Assembly: GCF_003573695.1 (NCBI RefSeq)
Contig: NW_020621936.1
Location: 744,001-808,000 of the forward strand
DNA: 64,000 nt
Reading direction: 5' to 3'
Origin: Papaver somniferum
Taxonomy: Eukaryota; Streptophyta; Magnoliopsida; Ranunculales; Papaveraceae
The position numbers were made by a program, and so were the translations under genes. Of this stretch, positions 12,673 through 24,644 are shown piece by piece. The notes below the pieces were generated by a model. That model made no database searches. It was given only the letters and a program-made list of their open reading frames with translations, and had not been told where the DNA came from. The first letter of the stretch is position 1; each line of letters starts with the position of its first letter.

Positions 12673-13898
12673 TTTGAACCTACCTAATTCCCGAGCTCAT
12701 ATTTAAAGGATTTTCAAACCAGGTTTGCGAACCTCTACATTATGCGGAATTCAGAATGGCCTTGGTAAAACATACAAGTATGATTACCTATCGCCAAGCA
12801 GTTATTTTTCTCACACAAATAATTTGAAACATTTCTGATAGACATATACAATATGCATTATTGCTTGGAAATTTCCAAATGATCAACTTGAAATAAACAT
12901 AGTTTGTGAAAAATAAATTGTTCTAACTAAGATTACTAAGGATCTATGTAATTTTAAGACAAGCTTCTCACATGCTTACTTGAAACCTTAACTAGAGGTT
13001 CATCTGAATAAATAAAGTGTTTGCTTAAATCTCAAGTTATCTTAGCTTGAACTCTAAGTAATCTAGAGAGACTCATTCAGATGAGAAATTCAATCCATGA
13101 TACTTCCGTTTCCTAGTTGATTGTTAGAGTCGTCCTCTATTGACCTCAGTTTCCTCTGAGAAACAAAATTAGGTCTACGACTGAAAGATTTCACTTAGGG
13201 ATTCGTGAAGCCAGGTCCGACTATCTTTACGCTGATAGTTCGTGTATCCTAACCTTGTTCTTTTTGTTATCGAGGTTTTAGTAATCTCTTTCAATAGAGA
13301 GATAGATAGAAATCACAAAGTTCTCTTCATCTCAGATTTGTGATTCCTCAAGATAGATATCTGAAAAGTATTGTTAATTGATTAGTTCACAATTGTTCTT
13401 GAGAGATGGTTAAGAATCCAGCCTTCTCATCTAACTGAGTGTAAGTGTTCCGAATTTGTGAGGTTTGCTAGATTTGTATATTGCAAACAGATTTTGAAGC
13501 CTTGATCTATTGGATCTAAAGGGAAATCAAGCATGATTATCTGTTAGAGACAGATTGGTACAAAAAGTCTTCACTTAGGCTGAAGAAACTCTTAGGCTGT
13601 GAAGGACGTCAGCTAAGAGAGTCAATTGCATAAAGCTTGTGAGGTTCAAGAGATGTAAGGAGCACGACTACAGCTGAACTGCTTGGAGGGCGAATTCGGT
13701 CTCAACTGCATTCTAGTTCGAAGTCTGATAGTAAGCTAGTGTTTGTAGCATCTTAATACAATTTGGTGTTTAAATATGGACGAGGTCCCGAGGTTTTTAT
13801 GCAGTTGTGGTTTAAATTTTTGAGGTTTTTTAGCATCTTAATACAAGCTAGTGTCTAGACAAATAATCCTTTTGTAAACTTTGGTGTTGGGTTTTAGT

Positions 13899-13932
13899 AA
13901 TAAAATTCTTACGATTAAGCAAAAAAAAAAAA
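13899..13932 (+). terminator. Polyadenylation signal and poly(A) tract
   Basis: AATAAA is followed 16 bases later by twelve A bases, then by unrelated LTR sequence in the opposite orientation. This looks like the reverse-transcribed 3' end of a polyadenylated LTR transcript. With only twelve A bases it could also be a genomic A-run. Confidence 0.45.
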
Positions 13933-14625
13933 TTAAGAATCATACACGTGGTATTTAGCCATATTCATCTTAACCATAACTAGTTCAAATGAAACTAGTT
14001 AGAGAGTTGTTCAATTGCTTAGATCTCATAGAAGTATACAAGATACAATTGAAGCAAAATCGATTTTGATTCACTCGAATCAATTCATGAACATCATAGC
14101 CACGGTTTGCAAAAGATTTCATTCCTTATTATATAAATGTTTTAGTTCATGAACAAACCGATTTTAGAAAGTAACCTACTTAAGTATGCAAACGGGTACG
14201 CGTACTTAAGTAACCGGATTGAGTTTGTTTTTCACTTTCAAACTCCAGCAGAAATTCATGGACGTGAAACTTCCGCCAGTATGCGTACGGGTACGCATAC
14301 TTACTCGGATTTCCAACAATCGCCGGTACGCGTACGGGTACGCATACTTTGGGTTCCCGGTTTGGGACTTCTACACAAATGTGATAACACACTATGTTTA
14401 TATCCAAACATGGTTACTTGTTTCTAAACTCTCATTTCAATCATTGAAACTTTCTTAGAGGATGTTATATAGTTGTTATTCACAAACTATTTTTCATCAA
14501 AACGATTTTCAAGTTATTGAAATAATCAACATGACTTTGTCACGAGTAAAGATGAACTTGGTTAAAGCGAAAGCTTACCAACACATATTTCGAGAAATAT
14601 GTAAGCGAGTTAAACTCAGCTCGAA
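13933..14625 (-). repeat. Minus-strand copia LTR fragment (family B-like)
   Basis: The reverse complement aligns in order with 29410-30160 of the LTR at 29077. Shared segments include the CTCGAAATATGTGTTGGTAAG type, paired GTACGCGTAC dyads (14191-14348), and the segment with GAATTGATTCAAGTGAATC. It lacks the first roughly 330 bases of the LTR, where it meets the gag at 14626, and is cut at 13932. Confidence 0.7.
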
Positions 14626-16174
14626 ACAATAAATTGTTCCACATATTCAAAAATTACCCAACATAATATGTGTTCCCCAATTCTTTTCCAATCCTCACCG
14701 CATTTACTAGGGCTTCTTGGTGAGGATGCACTTCCAATACAATCAGGTTGTCTTGAGGTGAACAAAATCTGGCTCACCACAGGTATTCGAAACAAAATCA
14801 TGCATGGACTCTAGGAATTTAACAACTTCCTTGAAACTTTCAATAACTGTTCCATACCTTTTTAAGATGTTATCCCTTGTCGAACTCTTGTCTGGGAGAT
14901 CCTTCTTAATCGTACTCGTTGCTTTATTGATCTTCTTTGATACCCATTTCTGAGTAGCTTTTGGAGCAACGTATTTATATTTTTTCCCAATATAATTATG
15001 AAACTTCTTGGAGGGAATACTAGAAGAACTGAAATTATGAGACTCAGTTTTTTCTCCAGTTTGGAACATCAGATCTTGTCATCTTAACATAATCAGATCT
15101 AGTTTTATCTCGTTTAAGATATCTGCAATTCCTTTGCAAGTGACCTGGTTTTCCACAATAAAAACAATGTTTAGTAGAATGGGTAAAGTTATGTTTAGTG
15201 TTACTAAATGTGTATGTGCTTGCTTTGGAGCTTGACATAATTTCCTCTTTTCGTCATCGACAGTTGGTACAGATACTTCACTTTTGTCAACCGTGGAAGG
15301 TTTTGGTTTAGAAGAATCTTTAGCTGTGAAATTTTTTACCTCTTTGAAAGTACCAGGAGCGTTTATTCCTTCGTAGCCCAATTCTCGTATATCACGATGA
15401 ATTCTACATGCTCCCAATATCGAGGTTAATTTTTCTGAGCTGCTATTTCTAGATAAACTCTCTTTTAAGCTCGAGTTTTCTTCTTCCAACCTTTTGACCT
15501 TTTCGAGCGCAATAACTAAATCATTCTTGGATGATTCACATTGAACTTTGAGATTTTCTCGTTCCGAGTCAAATAACAAGTTCATCTCAATGTTCTCCAA
15601 GTTATCTAGCTTTGCTTGAAGAGTAATTTCCCGATCTCGACTTCCGACAATTTCTTCTTTAAGCATTCGTAGTTCGTTGAGATAATCTCTTGTACCAATA
15701 GAATCAAGTTGGTCTTACAAGTCTTTGTTCCAATTATGAAGTCTGTCATATTTAACTTTCTCATTGAAAATTGTGCTTTCATCTTCCGAGAGTTTCTGAT
15801 GACATTCTTTAAGAAGATTATTAGCAATTGGATCTACATGGAACACTTCTTCGTTAGAATCAGAATCAGTATCAGTATCCGAAAGAATTTTTCCAAAAGC
15901 TAATGCAACCTCCCCTGCGTACTCTTGGTGATCATAATATTCAGGTCCATCATCAAGAGTAGGAAAAGCTGCTGCATATGCCGATTGTCTACGGCTCCAG
16001 CTAGGACATACTGAAGAAAGGTGCCCGAAACCACGACAGTTAAAGCATTGTACATCATTATTAATTAGGAGATGTTGCACCTTTAGAAAAACTTTTTTTC
16101 CTGTCTCTCAAGATTTTTCTAAATTGTCGTGGAGTAAAAGAAGGATTAAAAGAATTTTTTGCAGCTTTAAAAGA
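14626..16174 (-). pseudogene. Copia gag, C-terminal half: two zinc knuckles and a coiled coil
   Basis: This continues the gag whose N-terminal half is at 26236-26892. On the minus strand it has a first CCHC knuckle, CFNCRGFGHLSSVCP (about 16050-16005), an acidic segment, and a long heptad-like coiled coil (LEKVKRLEEENSSLKESL, about 15500-15450). A second knuckle, CFYCGKPGHLQRNC, is near 15165. A basic C-terminal tail runs to about 14745. The reading frame shifts at about 15720 and 15240 and just before 15060. This layout resembles SIRE/Maximus-type copia gag. The protein would package element RNA. No protease or pol follows; instead LTR sequence begins at about 14625. Confidence 0.8.
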
Positions 16175-17055
16175 AGGTTTTCCCTATTTTTCATCCCCAT
16201 TTTTCCTATTTCCCATCCCGTTCACAATTTCTAAAATCATTTTACTTTTTAATTCTGGTTTTTCCTACGTACCACCCATAAAAGTCAAATTGACTTTAAC
16301 CATGACTATTACCATTTTTATTTATCTTCTTCGTCCTCTTTTTTATTATACAAAGTCAAAAAAAATATCAAATTAGAAATCTAGATTAGATTCCAATTAA
16401 TTATTACGATACACATATTTCTTTATTTTTTGTCAATCAATTTGCTAATCGGCGATTGATCGGTAAATCATTCTTATGAAAAAATCTTCTATTGAAAACT
16501 TAGGAAAAGAACTCAACCCTAATCTATTATCATTTGTACTTCGTATCTACCAAAACGTGCTAATCAAATCATACAATTAACAATATACATTAGGTTCTGT
16601 TTTATTTGAAGTTAGTGCAAAAGATGGTAACATTTGCTCGAGCTAGTAGCATATGGTTCCAATTCTACCTAACAGGAATACCAGCGGATGATCCAACTAA
16701 TTACTAGTACATGCTCCAACCAATTTTAAATAACATGATGGCCTAGTCCCTCTCGTCCATTACTGTTAATATCTAGCCAACATGTACACCGAACTTTATC
16801 TGGTGATGATTTATGGAGATGAAACATAATAGGGTAACGGTGGATGGTGATAAGATGGAAACGGGAGTTATCACCAAGTTTTTTTTTTGTTTTTTTTGTA
16901 CGATGATTTAAAGGTTGGGTGTAAATATAAAAAAAAAATCAAGAGATGGCACTCAGGACAAATAAAATTTTGCATGAATGGTACGTAGGATAATTAGGGA
17001 TAGGAATTAAGAGGGATGGAAAATAGGAAAAGTGGGATGGGAAATAGGGAAAACC
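16175..17055. mobile_element. Non-autonomous TIR element, copy F1
   Basis: An 881-bp element with inverted ends GGTTTTCCCTATTT / AAATAGGGAAAACC. Each end contains a repeat of the type CCTATTTCCCATCCC. There is no coding capacity. Its interior is nearly identical to F2, for example TGTACACCGAACTTTATCTG at about 16780 and 25210. The superfamily is uncertain: the 8-bp duplication around the composite points to hAT, while the nearby transposase remnant is PIF/Harbinger. Confidence 0.8.
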
Positions 17056-17422
17056 CCTTCAGAAAATCTCGATCAGTTGTAACCTTACGCTCCTGCAAAG
17101 GGATAATCCTTGAGCTAATGTAGAAGCGAAGCAGACGTCCGGTGGTATTAGGGAGTATGCCAGGGGTAGAAAATGATATAAGGGAAATCCAAGTTGTTTA
17201 CTTTTTTTCCTCTTCAGAAAATCTTTAATTAGATTACAGCACCTTTGGTTGGTAGCCGAGCAACAAGCTGAGCTCAAATCCCTTTCTGAATAACAGCACC
17301 CAACCTATGAAAAATAAAACTGCCTAAACCACTACCAGCGTTATTGCTAACTAAACAATTTTTTAGACGCTTGAAAAAATAAATAAAATCATCACTAAGC
17401 TCTCCTAAAATAGTAAAAGCTA

Positions 17423-17500
17423 AGACAATATCAACAATATATTTTGATATTGTGGACTAAAATCTTTAATTTAGTCCACAATATCAACAATATATTTTGC
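17423..17500. repeat. Inverted repeat with flanking direct repeats
   Basis: GATATTGTGGACTAAA pairs with TTTAGTCCACAATATC around an 8-base loop. The segment ATATCAACAATATATTTTG occurs on both sides. It would form a strong hairpin. It may be a small foldback element. Confidence 0.75.
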
Positions 17501-17606
17501 AAAACCATAAGTTTTGTTAGTTAAAAATATAGACACGTGTCGAATGGAGACTAGGTGGAAATCTTTTTCATTGTCAAAATATCTACTAAATATTATTACT
17601 AAAACA

Positions 17607-17690
17607 AAAAATTTGTTTCTATATATTGTGTATGACTTCAAAAATTTGTTTCTATATATTGTGTATGACTTCAAAAAATTTGTTTCTATA
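17607..17690. repeat. 34-bp tandem repeat
   Basis: The unit AAAATTTGTTTCTATATA followed by TTGTGTATGACTTC occurs twice and again in part. AAAACAAAAAATTTG precedes it. Confidence 0.75.
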
Positions 17691-17987
17691 TAAAACAAAA
17701 ACTAATGAAAAAATCTGTGTATGACTCCAAAAATTGCCCCAATGACAAGAACCTGCTCAAAATAGAGAATACAAAATTAATTGGAATCTTGAATTACATA
17801 CGGATGTTGATATTTTCAACCAAACTTAAAGATAATTTCTTTCTTTACGCTTTGATTATTATGTATGTACTTATATGTACTATATCATTTAGTTACCAAA
17901 CTAATCAGATTTTCTTTCGATAATTAGAAGAAAAAAAATCGTAATAAATATAGTAGGAGTAATTCCTATCAAAGGCAACAAAAACGG

Positions 17988-17997
17988 TATATATAAT
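17988..17997 (+). promoter_or_regulatory. TATA box upstream of the B3-like frame
   Basis: TATATATAAT lies 68 bp upstream of the ATG at 18065, a plausible plant core promoter spacing. Confidence 0.4.
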
Positions 17998-18064
17998 ACC
18001 AAGAAGAGGCATGCATCATTAATCCAAATCAATCAGTTTGTTTATAGCCTAGCATTGGAGAATA

Positions 18065-18378
18065 ATGGCTGGTCAAATGACAAAAGTTCTCACTGAAACA
18101 GACGTTACAGGTGATACCCTTACAATAAGAGATGAACTAGCTGAGTTGCATATATATCCTGCAATAGGGGGAACCAAATCTAATTCTCCTTGTGTTATAA
18201 CATTTACTTGTGGCGTCAGGCATATAAGATGAAATTGAAGGGAGTGAATAGTGGAGATGCATGCCTCATATATGATGGGTGGAGAAGTTTGGTCGTCGAC
18301 AGAGGACTACGTGCTGGCCAGACGATAGGCATCCGCTATAGACCAGCCAGTAAGGAATTTGAGGTGAACGTTAATTAG
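18065..18378 (+). pseudogene. Small B3-domain-like protein, frameshifted
   Basis: B3 domains are plant-specific DNA-binding folds of transcription factors. The first frame (18065-18232) starts MAGQMTKVLTETDV and contains a B3-like opening in which LTETDV matches the family's LTKSDV-type strand. A one-base frameshift near 18228 moves the frame to MKLKGVNSGDACLIYDGW, then RSLVVDRGLRAGQTIGIRYR. The GW...GL..G pattern matches the second half of B3 domains. The total is about 104 residues, one domain only. It has a TATA box upstream and an A/T-rich tail with AATAAA-like signals near 18480. It lies between two transposon copies, so it may have been carried by them. The family assignment comes from motif memory, not from a search. 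Confidence 0.5.
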
Positions 18379-18379
18379 C

Positions 18380-19497
18380 ACCAGCATAGCAAGCCATTTC
18401 ATCAAGTGAAGAAGAATCTCAAAATTTTATTATGCATGAAAAGTTATTGCAGTATTAAATAAAAAAAACTATTTATTATTATGAATAAAGTACTAGCTAA
18501 ATTTATTTTTCATTTTCAAGCATATTATGCTGGTTTCAGGTGCGATTAGAGCATTTATTCTACCCAAATGGTGCGATTTGGTGAACCCGATTTTCTGGTT
18601 GGCTGTTTATTTGAGTAGGATTTAAAATATATTTCTATATTTTGGATCACTAGGATTGAATAAGAAGTACTAATAGCTTAGTCTGAATTGGAGAAAAATA
18701 AGTACCAATAATTAATGTCATAATGTGGAAAAAACTATCTCTTCGAACAATTGCATAGCCAGGATTTCAAAAAGATCTAGCCAAAAAATATTACCATTGC
18801 ATGTAATAGATTACTTAGTAAAAATCGACTAAACGACACAATAAATATCCTATATACAGTACACTTACCCACAAAATGCATAGTATGATAACTTCTTTTT
18901 TACAATTTCTACTGGCGTTGTACCCCTTGGAAAACGACTAACCACCAACAACAATTTTTCAATATTAATTCATGGGTATTTATTTAAGTTAATCTCATGC
19001 CATAACAATAATAATATAATAGTAGTAGTATTCCTCCAAAAAAAATAACAAAAAAATAAAAATACAAATAACATCAAATTTACTTTTATTATTTTTTAAT
19101 AATATCATGCTACATGATTCTGTTATGCAGCGAGAAAGAAGGGGAGTCTGAAACCAATTCTATTACAACTTGCAAGACACTGCATTTTAAGCAAGAACAT
19201 CAGCTATACATATGTTGTTATGCATTCTATGAGCATATCAGATCAATCTATGAACAATAGTAAGTATCTCAAAATGACTTAAAGCTTCAGATTGCCTGAT
19301 ATCTTGAGCCAGTACTCTGTAGGATTGTGCTGCACAATAATGACCTGCATTAGTGAATAACAATTCATAATCTGTATATGCATCTATTCCGTTGGAATCA
19401 AAAGTAATGAACTAAACCCAAGTTGCTAATAGTCAGAGATGCAAGATTTATTTTGGGAGTTAATGGGTCAAATTAAAGGAGAAAATAAGAACATACC
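18380..19497. other. AT-rich spacer
   Basis: No open frame longer than about 60 codons and no recognised repeat was seen. A-runs occur around 19040-19100. Confidence 0.6.
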
Positions 19498-20179
19498 TAG
19501 AGATGAAGCTGCAAGCGTGCAAGATTTTCAGCAAGTAAATCTCTTTCTCGACTTGCAGAAGCTGACATAACCGTTTGTTGAGGCATGATACTATTATCTA
19601 TCAAGTCCAATCTCCAACCCGAGTCCATGTCGTCTCCGTTGATCTCACAGATATTATGCAACACACAGCATGCTTTGACAGTTTCCGATACGCTTTCTAA
19701 ATGAAGTTCTTTTTGAAAAATAATCCACCTTGACTTTAATCTTAGACATGCATCTATTGCTATTGATTCAATCTCGTAGAGTTGAAAATCAAATGTTCGT
19801 GTCGGAGTCAGATTATTATAATCCGTATAGGGAACTCAGATCTTTTCCATCAATGGGAACTTGCGGTTCTCAACGATCCAACCATCATAAACCGTTTCAA
19901 GTAGAGGAGATGATACATAAATATTATAATCGGATAAAGAATCAGGTAGACCGACACAAATATTCCGGAATGTTCCCTTGTGATCGACTAGTCCTTGTAG
20001 TTGAAAATGATTTACTACCTGAACTACGTTTTGTCAGTAAATCATCAGAAAATGCCTTAACATTTGGAGTGCCTTTGCTTGGTTTTAAAATTTGGACACG
20101 AGTTGTATTCAGTGATCCTACAACGTTTTCTATTCCAGAAAGTTTCTCGAACTCGGTCTTAATCTTTACCATTTCATTT
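19498..20179 (-). pseudogene. PIF/Harbinger transposase, C-terminal part
   Basis: On the minus strand the frames read ENVVGSLNTTRVQILKPSKG, then QLQGLVDHKGTFRNICVG, then LPDSLSDYNIYVSSPLLE. After an in-frame stop there is YTDYNNLTP, LRLKSRW and ACCVLHNICEINGDDMD, and the protein ends LLAENLARLQLHL at the stop at 19498-19500. The order and the GS.D.T.V, VDH.G..R.I and CCVLHNI motifs are those of the DDE_Tnp_4 (PIF/Harbinger, HARBI1/ALP1-like) family. The first catalytic aspartate is asparagine (GSLNTT) and the third acidic position is altered. At least one frameshift (about 19985) and one stop are present. The N-terminus is missing because copy F2 begins at 20180. It could come from a transposon or from a domesticated relative. 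Confidence 0.75.
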
Positions 20180-20249
20180 GGTTTTCCCTATTTCCCATCC
20201 CCATTTGTCCTATTTCCCATCCCCTTCACAATTTCTAAAATCATTTTAC

Positions 20250-20421
20250 TCTTGTAAAAGGAGAAGGAGACAGAAATAGGAAAAAGAAAAGAGAGAAATT
20301 TCTTATTCATGTGTGTATTTACAAAGGTTTGGGACTCTATTTATAGAGTTACATACTTTGTGCCCAAGTAATGAGGTCCCACTAAAGTGGGCTTCTACCT
20401 AATAAACTTCCGTTTATAACA
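20250..20421 (-). repeat. 3' LTR of the small copia-like element
   Basis: In minus orientation it starts TGTTATAAACGGAAG, has a TATA box CTATAAATAG (20337-20345) and ends TTTTACAAGA. It matches 24206-24376 throughout. Confidence 0.85.
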
Positions 20422-20430
20422 CTCCCCCTA
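20422..20430 (-). promoter_or_regulatory. Polypurine tract
   Basis: The minus-strand sequence TAGGGGGAG directly precedes the 3' LTR and is the likely plus-strand primer. Confidence 0.75.
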
Positions 20431-20455
20431 GATGACCATTGTATCTAAGCAATTG

Positions 20456-21275
20456 CCTCATTAAAACCTTGTCAGGAAAATCCAAAGGGAAAAAACCTGA
20501 ACTAAGGGAAAAGAGTACAATTATGAGAAAATTTAGAACAGAGTTGGTCATGCATATGTTGTCCCGTTAAAACCTTGACAAGTAAAACCCAGTGGGACAA
20601 AACCTTGACGAAGGAAAAAGAGTACAACGTAATAGTCCAATAAAATACCTTTTACTATGATGCTCTCCCTGATAAGTACTTCAGTTAAATCTTGGCTTGC
20701 AAATCTTCGAGTCGACACTTTCCCAATTCCGATGAATGAATTTCTTGAATGCTAGAGATAGTAAGCTTCCGTGAGAAATCTGCCAGTTGATGAAGTCTTC
20801 TTTTGCGTTAGTCTTCTAATAGTAGTGTTCTCGAGTCTTCATGCTTATTTCAAATATACTAAGTACTTGTGTCTTTGATTGCTGATTTATTGGAGATGAT
20901 TTGCAGAAATAGTTGATGTAGTTTCTTCAACAAAGTGCCAAGATATGAATACCTTATCATACGTGAACAAAAATCGTATTTGTTAGAAGGAAATTCAAAT
21001 TCTTAGGAGATGATTAAGTTGATTTGGTTTAATCAAATGTGGGCATCCACTAAACAATCAAAATTTATACAACTCCCCCTTGGATGACCATCACGTTGAA
21101 TTAAATTGCCTCACTAAAACCTTGCCAATAAAACCCGATGGGGGAAAATTTTGGACGAAGGAAAAAGAGCACATATCAACATTTTGAGAGAAATTAAATG
21201 TCAACGGTATGTTGTCTCGTTAAAACCTTGTCAGGAAAACCACATGGGATAAAACGGAAAAGAGTACAACTTTTG
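20456..21275 (-). repeat. Four-copy diverged repeat in the element's 3' region
   Basis: Units of about 60 bp containing TTAAAACCTTG, then AAAACC and GG.AAAA, then AAAGAGTAC occur at about 20456, 20566, 21108 and 21217. Similar sequence is familiar near the 3' end of many plant copia elements. Its role is unknown. Confidence 0.7.
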
Positions 21276-24205
21276 ACGTATTTATCGATGCTAACCCAAC
21301 TATATGGGTTTTTGAAAAAATAGGCATCAAAAGAATAACTCTAGTCTATCTTAAAGATGAATTTATGCTAGCATAATTCTAACTGCAGATTTAAGAAAGA
21401 ATGATAGAAATAAAATAGAATTTATGCTGCTAAAGCGTGGATTTTTGTGTTTTTAAGGACTCCTCAAGAGACCTATAAAGTTGATATCATCAACTAATTA
21501 ATCCGGATTTTCGGTTTGGTACCAAACTTCTAAAAACATATATAGGATTGTTAAACCTGACATAATCAAGTCAAGTGGCTGCCTGAATATAATTTGAATC
21601 CTCCAAAGAATACAAATTTGAATATGTTCTCCAAGCAAATCACTTGTGTGAATGTAATACGAGTCCTTCAAGACTACCACGCAAAATGCATCATATATGG
21701 AGAACGATATATTATTGAACCAATCCTCGGGTTTGAACTTATAACCCTCAATCGCTCTTAAAACGACTTATTTCTCTTAATACGCAACATGACTACACCA
21801 ATCTTTAATTATAATAGGCTTGACATTTTTTAAGGTGCTAAGTCATGGATCAAAAATCACATCAATCGAGAAATTAATCAATTTGTTTTGGATTGTATGC
21901 CAACCAATCACATTATCGATATTCCTCCACATAGGGGTTAACAACCACCATCTTCTTTATTTGAGTAGCTACTATTAATGAATTTTCGACAATAATTGCC
22001 CTACTATGAGCCCGCACGATTCTCAAATTTATGCATATCTTGAAAAAAACTAATCAATTACTGGTACCAGTGCCCACAGGCATTAAAATCTCCTCGTTTT
22101 CATGTGAGAAGATATAATATTTGAGAATGTGATTTTGGTACACTCAATTGGAGCACTACTTGTAGCCCTTTATAGAACGCTACTTATTTGCTAGATGTGA
22201 CTGGATTTCCTCCTAAGAGGCAAAGCTAATATAAAAGAAAAATGAGAAACTTCACGTCCATTATATAATGACAGCCTTAATCGATTTTAGTGATGGGAGA
22301 GAAATTGATATAACTTTTAAGTTAACGAACACTAACATTCGATAGTGTATAGTCTCTCCCTAATTATGGCGGAAATATTTTCATCTCATATACGAAAAAA
22401 AATCCTTGTGTATTATCCGATTAATTCGAGGACATATACTCATAATAATTTCTGGATTTTAAAAACACCAGTTGGACTATAGATAATGACTTCTAGGGTC
22501 ATAAAAAATGTCCCAAAAATAAAATAAAATTGTAGTCTTTGAAAAACAAATTTAACATCAACCATAGGTTTTATTGGTTATAACCGAAACATATAAAATA
22601 TGTAAATAAATCTCCAAATAATTACATCACCTCTATGGCGAATGAGATAATGATTTAGAATGATATTATGGACACTTTCTTTTTTCAAAAGAAAATAAAT
22701 TCAAGATCAATTTAGTCACTACAAGGACTAATAATATAGCTAACAAGCCGGGTGCGCTCCCTTTGATCTTTAGTGTCCAATTCCAGCTGCAAGTGGAATT
22801 ATTTTAAAATTTTGGAGATTTACCATGAGAAAAGAAAAAAAATATGCTCAATATCCCATAAGAATACATCAATTCCTCTAGGTGTTTGCAATCGTGAATA
22901 TCATAATAACGATACTTTATATATCCCTTTAGGACCGATAGGGAAATACCAAATCAATTGGCTTATATGATTCTTTTTAAGAAAAAAAAGAGATCATTTT
23001 CGTTATTAAGAAATCCTTGGTTTTCCCGTATGAAATGGAAATCAATGGTTTATTAGTAGAAAAATAAAACCTTAACCGGTAATGGTTTGTTTAAACGATT
23101 GTGGTCAAACTACGAGAAAAAGAAAAAAAAATATACAGTGGCTAAAATTTCTTAGAATGCCAATTTTAACATCTCCTTCCTCAGAATTGATGGAAAAAAC
23201 CAATGCGGATTGGTATATACGATACACCAAAATTGTATCGACAAAAAGAAAAGGAAAAATGTCGACTTAGTCATTGTATGGGGAAAATCCACTTCGTGGT
23301 TATAGATGGTTTCTTTTAAAAAATAAAAAAAATAGAAACCAATCATAAAAATCACATGATCTTCATCAAATAGACGAAAATACCAAAATTAATTGGTCGT
23401 AGGTTTTTCAATCATGCATATGATTTATCTCCTTAAAGGTAGCTAAATCGCGATGACATCAATTTTTGATAGGAATAGGAACTGTAAACCTATCTTTGTA
23501 TGGATTTATTTTTTCTTTTCTCTAAAAAGAAAAAAAAAATTAGAGAACAAAAGGAGAATAACTTATTCACTTATTCCAACGAGAGTTGCCATATCCCGTT
23601 AATATAGACCATATCTTGTATAAGATTAGTCAATGGATTTTAATTGTATCCAAAAAAGATATTTCGAGGATGACCATACTCATCGCTGTGGCGAAGATAT
23701 ATATAAATAATCCAAGGGAGGGATACATGATGTTTAGAGTAATACATCGGTAAAAAAAAGAACCTCCTTTAATATTAACAGGTGAAGTATTCATCCCATA
23801 ATTACCGTGTAGGTACACGCGCTGGATATGGCACTAAAAGAACGATATATTAAATATCCAGATCAAAACAGAATTTACCCAAAAGAATAAAACAAAAACA
23901 AAAAAAATAAAAAGTCGGTGAATCAGTAGTATACTGTTTGTAATGACATCATCTCTTCAAGGATCATATCTCATAGACTCCATGTCGTATACATACCACA
24001 AACGGGAGGCCCAGCAAACATACTGGAACCTTTTTCGTATACCTAGAATAAGCCAATGAAAACTTGGTTTAGAATCCCATTAATAAACTATTGAATAAAA
24101 AAAAATCAAATTGAAGAAAAACAAAGAAAAAGGGTTAGATAATAAGATATAAAGAATCTTCTCTGTTTCCATATATCAGTTCGTAGAACAACGTGACCGA
24201 TAACA

Positions 24206-24376
24206 TCTTGTAAAAGGATAATGTGATAGAAACAAGGAGAAGAAAAGAGAGAGATTTCTTATTCATGTGTGTATTTACAAAGATTTGAGACTCTATTTAT
24301 TGAGTTACATACTTAGTGTACTAATAATGGGTCCCATTAAAGTGGACATCTACCTAATAAATTTTCGTTTATAACA
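24206..24376 (-). repeat. 5' LTR of the small copia-like element
   Basis: The partner of 20250-20421. The TATA box is degraded (AATAAATAG in place of TATAAATAG). Confidence 0.85.
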
Positions 24377-24644
24377 TTTACTTTTTACCACCCATAAAAG
24401 TCAAATTGACTTTAACCATGACTCTTACCATTTTTATTTATCTTCTTCGTCCTCTTTTTCATCGTACAAAGCCAAAAAATATCAAGTTAGAAATTATAGG
24501 TTAGATTCCAATTAATTATTACGATACACCTATTTCTTTATTTTTTGTCCATCAATTTACTAATCGGCGATTGATCGGTAAATCATTCTTATCAAAAAAT
24601 CTTATATCGAGAACTTAGGAAAATAACTCAATCCTAATCTATTA

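Larger units (their letters stand above)
10794..13932 (+). repeat. Plus-strand copia LTR fragment ending in poly(A)
   Basis: The sequence at 10794-11224 and 12673-13932 (the solo LTR 11225-12672 lies between) has the same order of landmarks as the plus-strand LTRs at 31004 and 37539. These are paired dyad motifs (GGTTTGCAAACC at 11131 and 11171), then GAAGCCAGGTCCGAC near 13207, then TTGTGATTCCTC near 13340, then a segment like the R region near 13730-13830. It ends with AATAAA (13899-13904) and twelve A bases (13921-13932). The 5' side is cut by the LTR at 7985-10793. No protein-coding region is seen. Confidence 0.6.
17056..18060. other. Spacer between F1 and the B3-like remnant
   Basis: No gene is recognised. 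It contains an inverted repeat (17447-17487) with a 15-bp stem, TTTAGTCCACAATAT, flanked by direct repeats of ATATCAACAATATATTTTG. It also has about 2.5 units of a 34-bp tandem repeat (17607-17690). The frame at 17059-17277 has no recognised domain. Confidence 0.6.
20250..24376 (-). mobile_element. Small LTR retrotransposon without coding capacity, copia-like
   Basis: A 4127-bp element flanked by the 5-bp duplication TTTAC (20245-20249 and 24377-24381). It has LTRs of 172 and 171 bp and, in minus orientation, a polypurine tract TAGGGGGAG next to the left LTR. No gag or pol was recognised in any frame. The interior is AT-rich with many stops, as in LARD/TRIM-type derivatives. The minus-strand sequence after the 5' LTR (24182-24205) begins TGTTATCGGTCACG, which is where the primer site should be; the tRNA is not identified. 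The two LTRs differ at many positions, so the insertion is old. Confidence 0.85.

Noticed and set aside
14149..14458. Overlapping open frames on both strands
   Set aside because: They arise from GTACGCGTAC dyads in LTR sequence; no codon bias or domain.
17059..17277. 72-codon minus-strand frame next to F1
   Set aside because: No recognised motif, and its position does not fit the transposase N-terminus.
22773..23355. Short frames inside the small LTR element
   Set aside because: AT-rich, scattered stops, no gag or pol similarity that I can see.
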